Part shown: positions 36,991 through 46,666 of the stretch, piece by piece | How positions within the stretch are numbered: position 1 is the stretch's first letter | Layout of the letters: every line of letters begins with the position of its first letter | Assembly (NCBI RefSeq): GCF_964340395.1 | Contig: NC_135570.1 | Coordinates: 14,282,822 to 14,332,821 of the forward strand | Origin: Glandiceps talaboti | Lineage: Eukaryota; Hemichordata; Enteropneusta; Spengelidae | Direction: 5' to 3' | Length of the DNA: 50,000 bases | Notes under the pieces: generated by a model | What the model was told of the DNA's origin: nothing | What the model saw: only the letters and a program-made list of their open reading frames with translations | Databases searched by the model: none | Translations under genes and position numbers: made by a program

Positions 36991-37309
36991 TGGTGCACTT
37001 TGAGTAGCAACCAGATTGATTGACAGTGACTATACCAGAGTTAATATGGCAGCTGTTCGGTTTATTGCCTAGTTGGGAGTAGTAAACTGTAATGCTACCA
37101 TTACTCCCAAGACACAAAACTCTCATGTCAGGAACTTCTAAAATTGCCTTCACCTCAGTGGCACAAGTTATATTGGATCTGTCTTGTTTAGTCTCAATCA
37201 CCGATCGTTGTATGTTGCCGACAAGAACTATTCGCATTAATCTTTTGTGCCTTTTGACATTTAATTTCAGTTTTTAGCAAATTTAAAAAAAAAATTCATC
37301 ACAATTATT

Positions 37310-37620
37310 AACATTTTGAAATTGTTTTGTCAGTATTATAATATGCATATTCAAACTAAAATGATGTTGAAGTTTTTGAAAATTATGACTAGAAATAACA
37401 ATTATGATAACACAATTTTGGCAGGATTTTGCCTCTTATAATTTCAGATTTTATCCAAATGTTTTGCTAAAATTTGATAATTTTTTGAAATCATTTTGTA
37501 AATAAGTATTTTATACACTCAGTTGGACTAAAATAAATTAGACATTTTCCCAAAATTTGAGTGCAAATATCAATTTTGACTGCAATTTTGGTTGAAAATT
37601 TGTTGATAGCAAATTGTGTA
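37310..37620. repeat. ~169-bp degenerate repeat, about 1.8 copies
   Basis: ttttgaaattgttttgtcag at about 37315 and ttttttgaaatcattttgta at about 37484 begin similar stretches. Both run on through actaaaatgatgttgaa / actaaaataaattaga to acacaattttggcaggattt / actgcaattttggttgaaaa. Very AT-rich, so part of the similarity may be compositional. Confidence 0.5.
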
Positions 37621-38997
37621 AAGATCATACATTACTTTGCGAGCTATGAAAGAAATCTGGCCCTTCTAGGTTACGAAGAGTTGTGTGATCATAACACTGT
37701 CAATGAGACACAGACAAGTTTATTATTTTAAAATATTAATATTTTCAATGAAATTGGAGACAAGTTTATACAAATTTGGTATGAAAATGTCAATTTATTC
37801 CACCATATTTTAAATTCGCTATTCTGAAATGTTATCTCTGACTCATGCAACTTATTTTGCTGATTAAATAACAATGAAGGGTTTTGGCATGTCGACTGGA
37901 TAATTTCCAAATTCAAAAGTTCTGACTTTATTTGAGAAGTTTACTATCAATTTCTCAACCTTATTATCTTTGACTTCAGTTACTGAATTCGTTCTTACTG
38001 ACCTGGTTTTGTTTGGCTGACAGAAAACTTTAGGGAAAGGAAAGATATTATGCAATTTTATCTTGGTCATAGAGCCCTATAGTTATGACCCATTCAGAAC
38101 AGTATAAAAGTTTGTGACCACAGACAGTATCGTGATGAGGGATATTTTGAACAGCTGAATATATCAAATAGACATTAATTTTCATCGCTGAGAGATGCAT
38201 CAAAATGATTAAGCTTATAAGACCAAGTGAAATGAAAACAGACTCACTGTAAACAAAAGTTTGGTCAGATTGAGTTCTTCAAAAGCAACACCCCAAAAAT
38301 ATGGGTTTTATTAGTGGACCCTGAAACCACAGGATAATACTTGCAGTAGTCCAATGATGACTGCGATGTCAGGAAATACCCATTTGTTTAAGACATTATT
38401 GTAGATAAATCAGGGACAGTATTGGAACTAGCCTGGAAATAGTTTGGAGAAATTCTGTCATGATGTATGACAGAAAACCACTCTATGTTGTAAAATTTCA
38501 TTATGATGGATAGTACAGTACACAGTGTATACAAAAGGTTGAGTAAATCATAGATAACAGGATCGTGACCTAACTTAAACACCCACTAAGCATTATATGT
38601 GTTGGATAGATAGCAGCAATAATTCATTCCATCCGACACTTGTTTAGTGTTCTTTACTTCATACAAAGAACATCTGAAACTTAAACTTTAAACCCAATTG
38701 CTTGTTAATTATTCAAAAATATTGCTGCACATTTACATTTATAAGCAAGACCTTGGTGGCTGTTAATGTGTGAAGCGTAGTGCCTGAACCCATTTTGTCT
38801 GTGGAGCTGTAAGGATGAGAGCATTCTTTTGTTCAGGTCCAACTTTTTCTGTACTTCTCTCCCAGACAACTTTTTTTTCTGACGTTGGTCCATAATATAT
38901 ATAAAATAAAACTATGTGTGAGTATGTGTATGATAAATACCACTTGACACAGTTCTTAGAGGTTATGCTAGTAACGTTCTTCATCTGAAGGAATTCT
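37621..38997. other. No gene recognised; non-coding DNA
   Basis: AT-rich sequence with only short frames and no repeat structure that I could see. Confidence 0.5.
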
Positions 38998-39290
38998 GTT
39001 GACAGCAAGCTTTCAGAGGTTCTTCCATTGGAAGTCCTTGCGTCTTGTAGACCCTGTCAAGGGACTTAGATATGGTTGTCAGCTAGCTTTTGTACTTTCT
39101 TCCTGTGGAACTGGAAGTCATTGCATCTTATAGGGCCAATCAGGGGACTTAGTTGACAGCTAGCTTTCATACTTTTTTCCAGTAGAACTGGAAGTCCATA
39201 TATCTTAATTGACTCTGTCAAGAGACACATTTGACAGAAGGGTCTTCCAGTGGAAGTCCGTGCATCTTATAGACCTTATCAAGGGACTGT
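38998..39290. repeat. ~62-83-bp degenerate tandem repeat, 4 copies
   Basis: Each unit has tgacagctagctttcata, cttcc.gtggaactggaagtc, .ttgcatcttatagacc and ctgtcaagggactta. The ggaagtc anchor lies at 39030, 39113, 39190 and 39252. Confidence 0.85.
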
Positions 39291-39949
39291 CATTTCCTAA
39301 TGAATATAAGAAAAATAATGTCCCTGCAGACTGCATTGGATCATGACTATCTGCATTGTAAGCCTTTAGACTGAGTTGTCATTCAGTTTGGACTGACCTT
39401 GTCAAGTAGTGCAGGTCAACACGGTAATACTAATTTAATACTGCTATGACTTAAACTTCTTCAGATCTGTCTTATTTTTATCACAGCATCTTTCATCGGT
39501 AAACTATTAATGCAAGGCACTGTTGGATGCAATGACTGCAATTTGGAAATGTTGGCCAGTGCAGTAACCTTTACCATGTAATCTTTTCTCTATTTTAGAT
39601 CGCTAAAATAATAAACTTGAAAGGCAAAATATTTTTACTGCTTGCCCACCCAATTAGGTGTGACTGATAGCAATGTAATCATGTGATATGGATCGTTTCG
39701 ATAAATAGAATGAAATTGCTGGGAAGATGGTGAAATTGATTGTGGTGTGTGACCAACAGTGTGTCCTGTATTATATGAAAGGCAGTCTTTTTTGTTGTAG
39801 GTCAAAATGATAAAAACTGGGTTTCATGTCAGCTAATATAAGCGAAAAGCTAACTCAAAATTTTGGTATGACAAGGAATGGTTGTGTTATCAAAATTGGC
39901 TTAGAAGTGAGAGGGAATACAGTAAAACAAACGTTGAAAACCCATGGCA
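39291..39949. other. No gene recognised; non-coding DNA
   Basis: Nothing repeat-like. The reading frame starting at 39826 continues into the SINE copy and is discounted. Confidence 0.5.
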
Positions 39950-40175
39950 TTTATTTAATTTATTATTTATCGGATGACAAACGGGAGTTTGTCCCATTTA
40001 TCGGCTCCTTTGGTTCAGTGTTAGTGCAGGAGGAAACCGGAGTACCTGGGAAAACGGTAGAGTCAAACTGAACGACACTCTTCGTACTTACAGTGTGATA
40101 AATTTAATCAAACCTCGAATGGGTTTGAATCCAGTGGTAAGACCGCAAGTGGCTTAACCACAATGCCACCGACAA
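39950..40175 (-). mobile_element. SINE copy with tRNA-like A and B boxes
   Basis: On the minus strand the 5' head has an A-box-like TGGCATTGTGGTTAA (40154-40168) and a B-box-like GATTCAAACCC (40121-40131, 9 of 11 of GGTTCRANTCC). A middle region follows with actccggtttcctcctgc (40026-40043), then an A/T-rich tail (gataaataataaattaaat). The middle word is identical to the 10.2-kb fragment. The box spacing (22 nt) is shorter than in a tRNA. The conserved middle suggests a SINE superfamily with a shared central domain; which one cannot be told without a library. Confidence 0.65.
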
Positions 40176-40189
40176 CCAAAATATGCCTG

Positions 40190-40745
40190 GGATAGCCCCC
40201 AAACCAACAAGCAATTAAAATAATGCCCACTATGACTGTCCATCTGCAACTTGTACTGTTGTTGTTATGCAGTCAATATGAAATGATCCCACTCATGGAG
40301 CCATGCATTTGATATGACAACTGATCAGCACAGCTCAATCCTGTTGCCATTAACTACATGTACCATACCACCCAGTAAGACTGGCTACAAGAAGGATAAT
40401 TAGGTGGGAGGTTTCACATGGTATGATTCTATTCTCTTGCTATATAAGACTACCTACATTCACAATGTGTAGCACTTCAGGAGTCATTTTCAGAATACTT
40501 GATAACTTGTAAGTTGTAGTCCATTGATGTACTAGTAATTGTTAGGAGTCTATGACTGAACAAGTTCTGTGTATGATTTATTGGAAAAGACAAAGTCAGC
40601 TAAAAACCAAAAAGGGGCATGATTCAATACCAGGTCCTCACATTAGTGCCAGGGGTCAAATTTAAGTTTTTGGCATGTAATCAAATTTATCCAAGTGAAC
40701 TGTTTCAGTTACAATTTTCTGCTGGTCTAACAGACAACCACATGA
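40190..40745. other. Non-coding DNA with one short repeat copy
   Basis: At about 40605-40650 lies a diverged copy of the short family seen at 2187 and 4561 (gattcaataccaggtcctca, cattagtgcc). Otherwise unrecognised. Confidence 0.45.
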
Positions 40746-40749
40746 TAAA

Positions 40750-41033
40750 TTTGGTAGTCAACTTCAAAATACAATGTTTAGTAGTCTATATATGCCTTGG
40801 ACTACTGCTAATTTGGTAGTCTCGATACAATGTTTAGTAGTCTATATGCCCATGACTATTGCTAATTTGGTAGTCTCGATACAATGTTTAGTAGTCTATA
40901 TGCCCATGACTATTGCTAATTTGGTAGTCTCGATACAATGTTTAGTAGTCTATATGCCCATGACTATTGCTAATTTGGTAGTCTCGATACAATGTTTGGT
41001 AGTCTATATGCCCTTGACTATTGCTAATTTTCA
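40750..41033. repeat. 54-bp minisatellite, about 5 copies
   Basis: The unit ttggtagtctcgatacaatg, tttagtagtctatatgccca, tgactattgctaat is nearly perfect in the last four copies. Repeats start at 40751, 40813, 40867, 40921 and 40975. The first copy is longer and diverged. 54 is a multiple of three and the unit lacks stops in one frame. This creates an 18-residue repeat peptide (MTIANLVVSIQCLVVYMP) with no sign of being a gene. Confidence 0.95.
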
Positions 41034-41154
41034 GTCCTGAGTGCTATGTTTAGTGAAGTCAAAAAACTCATTTAATATGTTTCAATATGTCATTGACAAG
41101 ATCTGTGAAGAGACGATTTGATAATTCCTTTTGTTGAGGACCAATTTGGTAAAC

Positions 41155-41450
41155 CAGGGCTCAAAATTAACAGTAGTCCTGTATCCACAGACTACCAATT
41201 CTTGTCATTGGCTACCATAATTTACAGCTGGTAGCCCACTCAGGCTACTACTTATTATGCATGGTTTTAAGGATGGAAGATGTACAGCCATTATTTTACA
41301 ACTACACATACATGTATTTCCAATAGAGGAACTCTGTTTACAGTTCAGGAATATAAGACTATTGGTCACCATACTTGGGCTACCAATTTCTGAAATAGGT
41401 AGCCCACTGGGACTACCACTACCAAGGAAAACTGTTAATTTTGAGCTCTG
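41155..41450. mobile_element. 296-bp MITE-like element with CAGRGCTCAAAATTAACAG ends
   Basis: The left end cagggctcaaaattaacagt and the right end (reverse complement) cagagctcaaaattaacagt match at 19 of 20 positions. Inner blocks (ggtagcccac, actaccaatt) also pair between arms. Length, CAGRG start and lack of coding capacity suggest a non-autonomous hAT-type element. I could not see a clear 8-bp target duplication. Confidence 0.75.
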
Positions 41451-41758
41451 TTTTTCTCGCCCAAATTTTAATCCTAATCCGCTGCACACTTTTTCAAAAA
41501 CATTAGATATTATAGATCAATAAATTTATTGTCTGCTGTGTAGCATGCTCTAAATCTGCATAATGTGTTATTTATTAGCACAATGTAGGTTTATTGATTT
41601 TTATAGACTTCATACTTATCAATTAGTCCTTGCTGCACTGACGTACTAATTAACTAATTAAGAGAACGCCAGTCAATCTAATAAATATCATTTTATGCCA
41701 GAATGGATGTACACCTAGTGGTGCTAGGGTCAGCAGATGTATACATGTTTATTGCTAG

Positions 41759-41930
41759 TCAGTATTTTTGCTAGGTTGATAAAATCTACCTGAGTGCCTC
41801 TGTTATTTTACTGGGGTCCCCACCAAAATTATGGTATAATAATGATATTAATATATGGAAAACTATGCCAGTTTTACCAGATTCACTTCTTTCTGGGTAC
41901 TGGAGCTCCCAGACCTTAGCAAAGACACTG
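41759..41930 (-). repeat. Copy of the ~168-bp interspersed family, inverse orientation
   Basis: The reverse complement starts cagtgtctttgctaaggtct, then gggagctccagtacccagaa, gtgaatctggtaaaactggc, atagttttccatat, accataattttggtgggga, ccccagtaaaataac, aggtagattttatcaa and agcaaaaatactg. It matches the 20771 copy block for block. A small insertion (aatatcattatta) lies in the centre. Confidence 0.75.
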
Positions 41931-43003
41931 CTATTTGTTTTCTGCTAACCACTGTTATTCTGTTACTACCTGGTCAATTATGACAGGTAAGAAAAATTAC
42001 CCATGAAGGAGCTTCCGAAGTCAGAAGAGCACAATATTAATAGAAAAACAAGACTACATAATTGAAATAAACTGTCTATTCCTTGGTTAAATTTGTAGAT
42101 GTGTTCATCATGCAGCATACATAATTGCTTCTATCTTCCATACCCAATTAAGTGTTTCTCTCCCTCGACAAAGTAGCATGGACACCAACTGTCTTGTAAT
42201 ATTGTGGATACTCTTCTTGAAATAATAAAAATCGCATTCCAAATGTTCATTTCATACAGAAATAGTTTGGAATCGGCCAACAGACCACAGATACTGTGTT
42301 CCTAGTCTAAATGCCAATTTCTCAATCCCATTGCGAAATGCTCTTGGGAGAATATTGGTGTCATTTGTATGTCAAGAAAAATGACTTTTCAAGCTTCTCG
42401 ATTTATTCACTGGTTGTTCCAAATTTATTTTGTTTATGATGTGAATTGTCGACAAAATCACAAACTGACAATATTGTGATGTGGATATGAAGTGTGATTA
42501 TCGAAAGATAGTGTTAAACTTAAAGTATAGGAGATAGGTGTCCTCGGATTGGACTGTATCTGTGGTTTCATATGTCAGCTTTTAACTTATAGATGAAGTA
42601 ACTGTAGCCTATATACTGCACAGTCTGACGTAATCAGACTCATAAACAGGCAAAGATACAGTGAAAAGTGCCTGTATTGAGGTAATTTCATGTATAAAAC
42701 ACACCAATAGATGTACGTGTATGGTGTAGGATGAGTTGTATGGCTTGAATTATTGATGGCCGACTCGCCAAGATTCTGTGTGTAATCCAGTGTCCTCAAG
42801 CATCATAACTTGGGAAATTCACACAAAAGTAAAGAATAGAATTGTGTTGACTGACTGAATTTATTTGAATACGTTTGGCGGGTGTAATCAAATAGTATTT
42901 AGTTGAATCAATACTTGGCTAGGTTGTTTTTTTAATCACAGTACCATCAGTACTTAGCATATTGTGAAGAGAGAAAGTGTTTGTATTGCTAAGTAGTGCA
43001 TAG
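41931..43003. other. No gene recognised; non-coding DNA
   Basis: No repeat or coding sequence was recognised. No RRM-related peptide was seen, although an upstream exon of the gene could be expected somewhere to the left. Confidence 0.5.
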
Positions 43004-43880
43004 TGATTTCTCCGAAATGTATGTGGACTCTGTTTTCAGAATAAGTACGCAGAAAGTCAATATTTCCCGTGTAGATGTGTTGTAACAGCGTTCATGTCGT
43101 GTACACAGGTCCACAGTATACAAGTTGAATTATTGATGGAAAATTTACAAGATACTTTAATAGTACCCCACCACACCACAGTATAAATCCCATGTATAAT
43201 TCTCTATATTTTGGAAAGACTACATACATCATCAGTGCAGAATTTGGAGGAACTTGGTTCATGATTTAATTTTTAGTACACATTTGTTGAAAGTCCATAT
43301 TTCCAGTGTAGATGCATCGCAACTGCATTCATGGCATGTACGCACTAGATTCGATCAGAGTTTGAATTAAAATGGCAGGTATTTTTGATATTTTTGAAAT
43401 CTTCATCTCTTTGTCAGTATAGACATATTTTGACCAGGCATGTAAAATTTAAGTATGTTTGTTCGTGATATTTTTAGTACAAATGCGTAAAAAGTCAATG
43501 ATTCCAACGTGAATGTATTGTAAGGGAAAGTTAATGCTACATGTACACATTAGGTTCAAGTAGAAAGTGCAGACATTATATTTCAGTCGATAGAGAGATG
43601 GTTTAATGGTATAGTTACTATATTTCAAAGGGACATGACTCGTGATATTTTGAGTTCAGTAGTTAGATACGAAGATAGTCAGTACCATAGTGGCAGTATA
43701 GAGCGTTGATGTTTTGTATGCACTGACTTCACTACTTCCACAGTATGAATTATATAGACATTTTTTGAAAATCATTATTACTGTTGATGTAGAAATGTTT
43801 TGAATAGATATCGACAAAATTTGTATTGATCTGACTCAGTTATTTTTTGCAATATGAACATATAGACAACACTATCAGTA
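43004..43880. repeat. ~185-235-bp degenerate tandem repeat, about 4 copies
   Basis: The anchor agaaagtcaatatttcccgt, gtagatgtgttgtaac recurs near 43050, 43287, 43489 and (weakly) 43672. It is followed by gcattcatg.c.tgtacac, ttgaattat, tttttgaaatc..cat and tcag.ata. The last copy is strongly diverged. It lies less than 1 kb upstream of the RRM exon. Confidence 0.65.
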
Positions 43881-44141
43881 TAGTAAATATGTTACTACCA
43901 TTTGCTCATGCTGTAACCGAGTTACCTAGTTGATCATTGGCTTACATTGCTACATGGGTGTACCATATGTGTGTGGGTGAATGTCGGATGAAAATTGTGT
44001 GTACATGTGTTGTCTTTTCTATGGTAATGTGTGACCTTGCTTTATGTTAAAAATAATCAATAGAAAAAAAAATAGAAAATAAGCATAAGTAAACTCTGCA
44101 CTTTTAGCACAACTGGATCATGAAATATTATCACTGCTGAT

Positions 44142-44311
44142 CAGCGTGCTCTCTAATGATGGCCAAATTTTGTTGTTTTGAGTCAAAATACGAAAAACTT
44201 GTATTTCTTGCAAGTCACCACATAGTAAGAAATAGGGGAACACCAAATTTTGGTGCATCAGTAGAAATTGTGTGCTTCAGTGGTGCATCAAATTGGCTTA
44301 GAGGGCACACT
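44142..44311. mobile_element. 170-bp MITE-like element with CAG(C/T)GTGC(T/C)CTCTAA ends
   Basis: The left end cagcgtgctctctaa and the right end (reverse complement) cagtgtgccctctaa match at 13 of 15 positions. The centre has gtcaaaatacgaaaaact and two ggtgcatca words. Short length and inverted CAG ends suggest a non-autonomous hAT-like element. It is inserted about 235 bp before the RRM exon. Confidence 0.65.
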
Positions 44312-44511
44312 GTTGATGGAATACTCTGATGGGGTACATCTTCCATCTTTGTGGATGACGTAAGATGAATGATGTATTTATTCACTTCTATGCTAATGTG
44401 TGATTATGTTTCAAATGATGAATGGCGTGCGAAATAAACCATCTGTTTTTGTACAGTAAACCAGTCCATATTATAGTCCATGTCCAATTTTTGCATCAGA
44501 AAAAAAAGCAC

Positions 44512-44546
44512 TCTTTTAATTGATATTTCTTTCTTTTATCTTATAG
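44512..44546 (+). other. 3' splice site with branch-point candidate and polypyrimidine tract
   Basis: The 3' end of the upstream intron has a branch-like ttttaat word near 44514-44520, about 27-30 nt before the AG. Then comes a pyrimidine-rich run (ttctttcttttatcttat) ending in AG at 44545-44546. The distance and composition are normal for animal introns and fix the exon start at 44547. Confidence 0.7.
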
Positions 44547-44587
44547 GAAACTTTTTGTTGGCGCACTGAGCTGGGAAACATCACAAA
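44547..44587 (+). CDS. Internal 41-nt exon encoding the start (RNP2) of an hnRNP-type RNA-recognition motif
   Basis: The exon reads G + 13 codons + A, giving KLFVGALSWETSQ. LFVGAL fits the RNP2 consensus on beta-1 of an RRM, where the aromatic residue stacks on RNA, and L-S-W-E-T is the loop and helix-1 start typical of two-RRM proteins. From family memory the closest are Drosophila Hrb27C/Hrp48 and Squid (KLFVGGLSWETT), then DAZAP1 (KLFVGGLDWSTTQ), Musashi (KMFIGGLSWQT) and hnRNP A/B,D (GGLSWDT). These are nuclear/cytoplasmic proteins acting in splicing, mRNA localisation and translation. A pyrimidine tract ending in ttatag precedes the exon and gtaagt follows it. It starts with the last base of a codon and ends on the first base of the next. 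The second G of the usual FVGG is A here. The rest of the RRM (RNP1, K/RGFGFVxF) was not found within the window. RRM exon is well supported; exact family is uncertain, so no symbol is given. Confidence 0.75.
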
Positions 44588-44593
44588 GTAAGT
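44588..44593 (+). other. 5' splice site (GTAAGT)
   Basis: CAAA|GTAAGT is an almost ideal U1-matching donor. It ends the RRM exon one base into a codon. Without splicing, the frame would stay open for some 48 further codons of lysine- and isoleucine-rich sequence with no RRM character, which argues that the donor is used. Confidence 0.7.
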
Positions 44594-45049
44594 ACATGGT
44601 TGACAAAATTATAAAAAAAATAGAAAAAAATATGAGAAAAATCACTTCAAGAAGAATATTCTGTACAGGTGATATAATTGGTTTATGGGAGTCACCTGAT
44701 TATTTTGATGTGTTCTTTAATCCCATTGGATAGAGTTCAGTCACATGACCTGTTATTCCCTACTTGATGTTGTGGGCTATCCTTTCAGATTATTTTGTAA
44801 GTGTAAGTCTGATCGAGGAGTGATAGAAAAAATGATGGAAATGCAAATTGACCCACAAAACTGACGAAATCAAGTAGGCTTTGTCCCATGACAAGTCGTA
44901 GCAAAACCAGTATGGTAGTATCAATTACAGACAGCAAAGGAGCTAATGAAACTAAACCGCTGTTTGCCTGTGACAAACAATATCAATAGTGAAATGTGAG
45001 ATGTTTTCCCCAATCAATATCACCCGCTACAATTGATGAGCATTTAGTT

Positions 45050-45985
45050 TTGGATTGTAATTGAATTGAAGCACTTCCATGCATTATCCCAGTGTCTCTG
45101 TGTTGAATTGATGCACTTCCATGCATTATTCCAGTGTCTCTTGGTTGAATTGAAGCACTTCCATGCATTATCCCAGTGTCTTTGTGTTGAATTGATGCAC
45201 TTCCATACATTATCCATGTCTCTGGGTTGAATTGAGGCACTTCCATGCATTATCCCAATATCGCTGTGTTGAATTTTAGCACTTCCATACATTATCCGTG
45301 TCTCTGGGTTGAATTGATGCACTTCCATGCATTATCCCAGTGTCTCTTGGTTGAATTGAAGCACTTCCATGCATTATCCCAGTGTCTCTTGGTTGAATTG
45401 ACGCACTTCCATACATTATCCCAGTGTCTCTTGGTTGAATTGACGCACTTCCATACATTATCCCAGCGTCTCTGGGTTGAATTGAAGCACTTCCATGCAT
45501 TTTCCCAATATCGCTGTGTTGAATTGATGCACTTCCATACATTATCCCAGTGTCTCTGGGTTGAATTGAAGCACTTCCATGCATTTTCCCAATATCGCTG
45601 TGTTGAATTGACGCACTTCCATACATTATCCCAGTGTCTCTGGGTTGAATTGACGCACTTCCATACATTATCCCAGTGTCGCTGTGTTGAATTTTAGCAC
45701 TTCCATGTATTATCCCAGTGTCGCTGTGTTGAATTTAAGCACTTCCATACATTATCCCAGTGTCGCTGTGTTGAATTTAAGCACTTCCATGTATTATCCC
45801 AGTGTCGCTGTGTTGAATTTAAGCACTTCCATGTATTAACCCAATATCGCTGTGTTGAATTGATGCACTTCCATACATTATCCCAGTGTCTCTGGGTTGA
45901 ATTGAAGCACTTCCATGCATTTTCCCAATATCGCTGTGTTGAATTTAAGCACTTCCATGTATTATCCCAGTATTGCTGTATCTGA
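45050..45985. repeat. 42-bp minisatellite, 22 copies, with higher-order structure
   Basis: The unit gaattgaagcacttccatgc, attatcccagtgtctctgggtt repeats with gcacttcc at 45071, 45113, 45155, 45197, 45237, 45279, 45319, 45361, then every 42 bp to 45949. Two units are 40 bp. Variants differ at gaattga(a/t/c)g / gaatttaag, cattatccc / cattttccc and cagtgtctctgg / caatatcgctgt. An 84-bp pair of variants recurs at 45487-45655 and 45841-45950. Each unit holds cccag..ctggg, able to form a 5-bp hairpin. Because 42 is divisible by three, long frames exist on both strands; they are not considered genes. Confidence 0.97.
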
Positions 45986-45999
45986 GAAATACAGGTGTG

Positions 46000-46250
46000 C
46001 ATATCCTTGTCATTTTACAGTATTTACCAATCTTAGCATAAATTTGAATTCGACATCCTACCACTTAAGTTATAGTGATTGTACAAGTCTCGGCATAAAT
46101 TTGACTTTGAGAGTCCGTCATTTTATGTGTGATCATGATTCCTTCATTTGCATTCTTCGTATTCCATCATTTGCATTTGATGATACCCAAACATAGCATA
46201 AATTTGAATTTTAGTACACGGACATGATGCCAAATTATTTTCATTCTGAA
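46000..46250. repeat. Weak repeated block (agcataaatttga), 3 copies
   Basis: The word agcataaatttgaattc or a close variant occurs near 46034, 46092 and 46194. Partial repeats of gtcattttaygtg and tcatttgcattc lie between. It directly follows the 42-bp minisatellite. Confidence 0.45.
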
Positions 46251-46456
46251 GAAATGAAATGATATAATGCTAAATGTGGTGGGTTAGTGTCCATGAAAAA
46301 ACTATGAAAAGGGCTTTAAAATTGTTCTTGGATGCCTGTCCATTTTGTTATTGTTTATGTAAAAATTATCAAACCGGTGTTTTTGCGAGAGTTTGAAGAC
46401 GGTGTAACGGTGGGGAGATTGAGCAAAACTTTGGTACAGGTATCTATTAATTTGGT

Positions 46457-46666
46457 GGGGAACCCTGGTAAAATGACTGGAGAACTAAAGTAGGTTTTAC
46501 CTAGTTACCGCCATGACAAAAACAGTGGTAGGGGGAACCCTGGTAAAATGACTGGAGAACTCAAGTAGGTTTTACCTAGTTACCGCCATGACAAAAACAG
46601 TGGTAGGGGGAACCCTGGTAAAATGACTGGAGAACTCAAGTAGGTTTTACCTAGTTACCGCCATAA
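46457..46666 (+). repeat. 75-bp tandem repeat, 2.8 copies, from the right half of the 168-bp family
   Basis: ggggaaccctggtaaaatga, ctggagaactcaagtaggtt, ttacctagttaccgccatga, caaaaacagtggta is repeated with a period of exactly 75. Its anchors aaccctggta lie at 46461, 46536 and 46611. Only two or three bases differ between copies. The unit equals the second half of the dispersed family (gggaaccctggtaaaatgac ... caaaaacact), so the array arose by local duplication of part of one copy. Confidence 0.9.

Noticed and set aside
39826-40071. 81-codon plus-strand frame
   Set aside because: Its second half is antisense to the SINE (VQEETGVPG), so it is not an independent gene.
40774-41040. 88-codon frame with 18-residue repeats
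   Set aside because: Produced by the 54-bp minisatellite; no flanking coding sequence or splice context.
44588-44730. Extension of the RRM exon past 44587 in the same open frame
   Set aside because: The GTAAGT donor is strong and the extension (Lys/Ile-rich) does not resemble the rest of an RRM.
45245-45697. 150-codon plus-strand and 130-codon minus-strand repetitive frames (HFHTLSQ.. and GSASIQPRDTGIMY..)
   Set aside because: Both come from the 42-bp minisatellite, whose period is a multiple of three. They overlap on opposite strands and lack any non-repeat domain.
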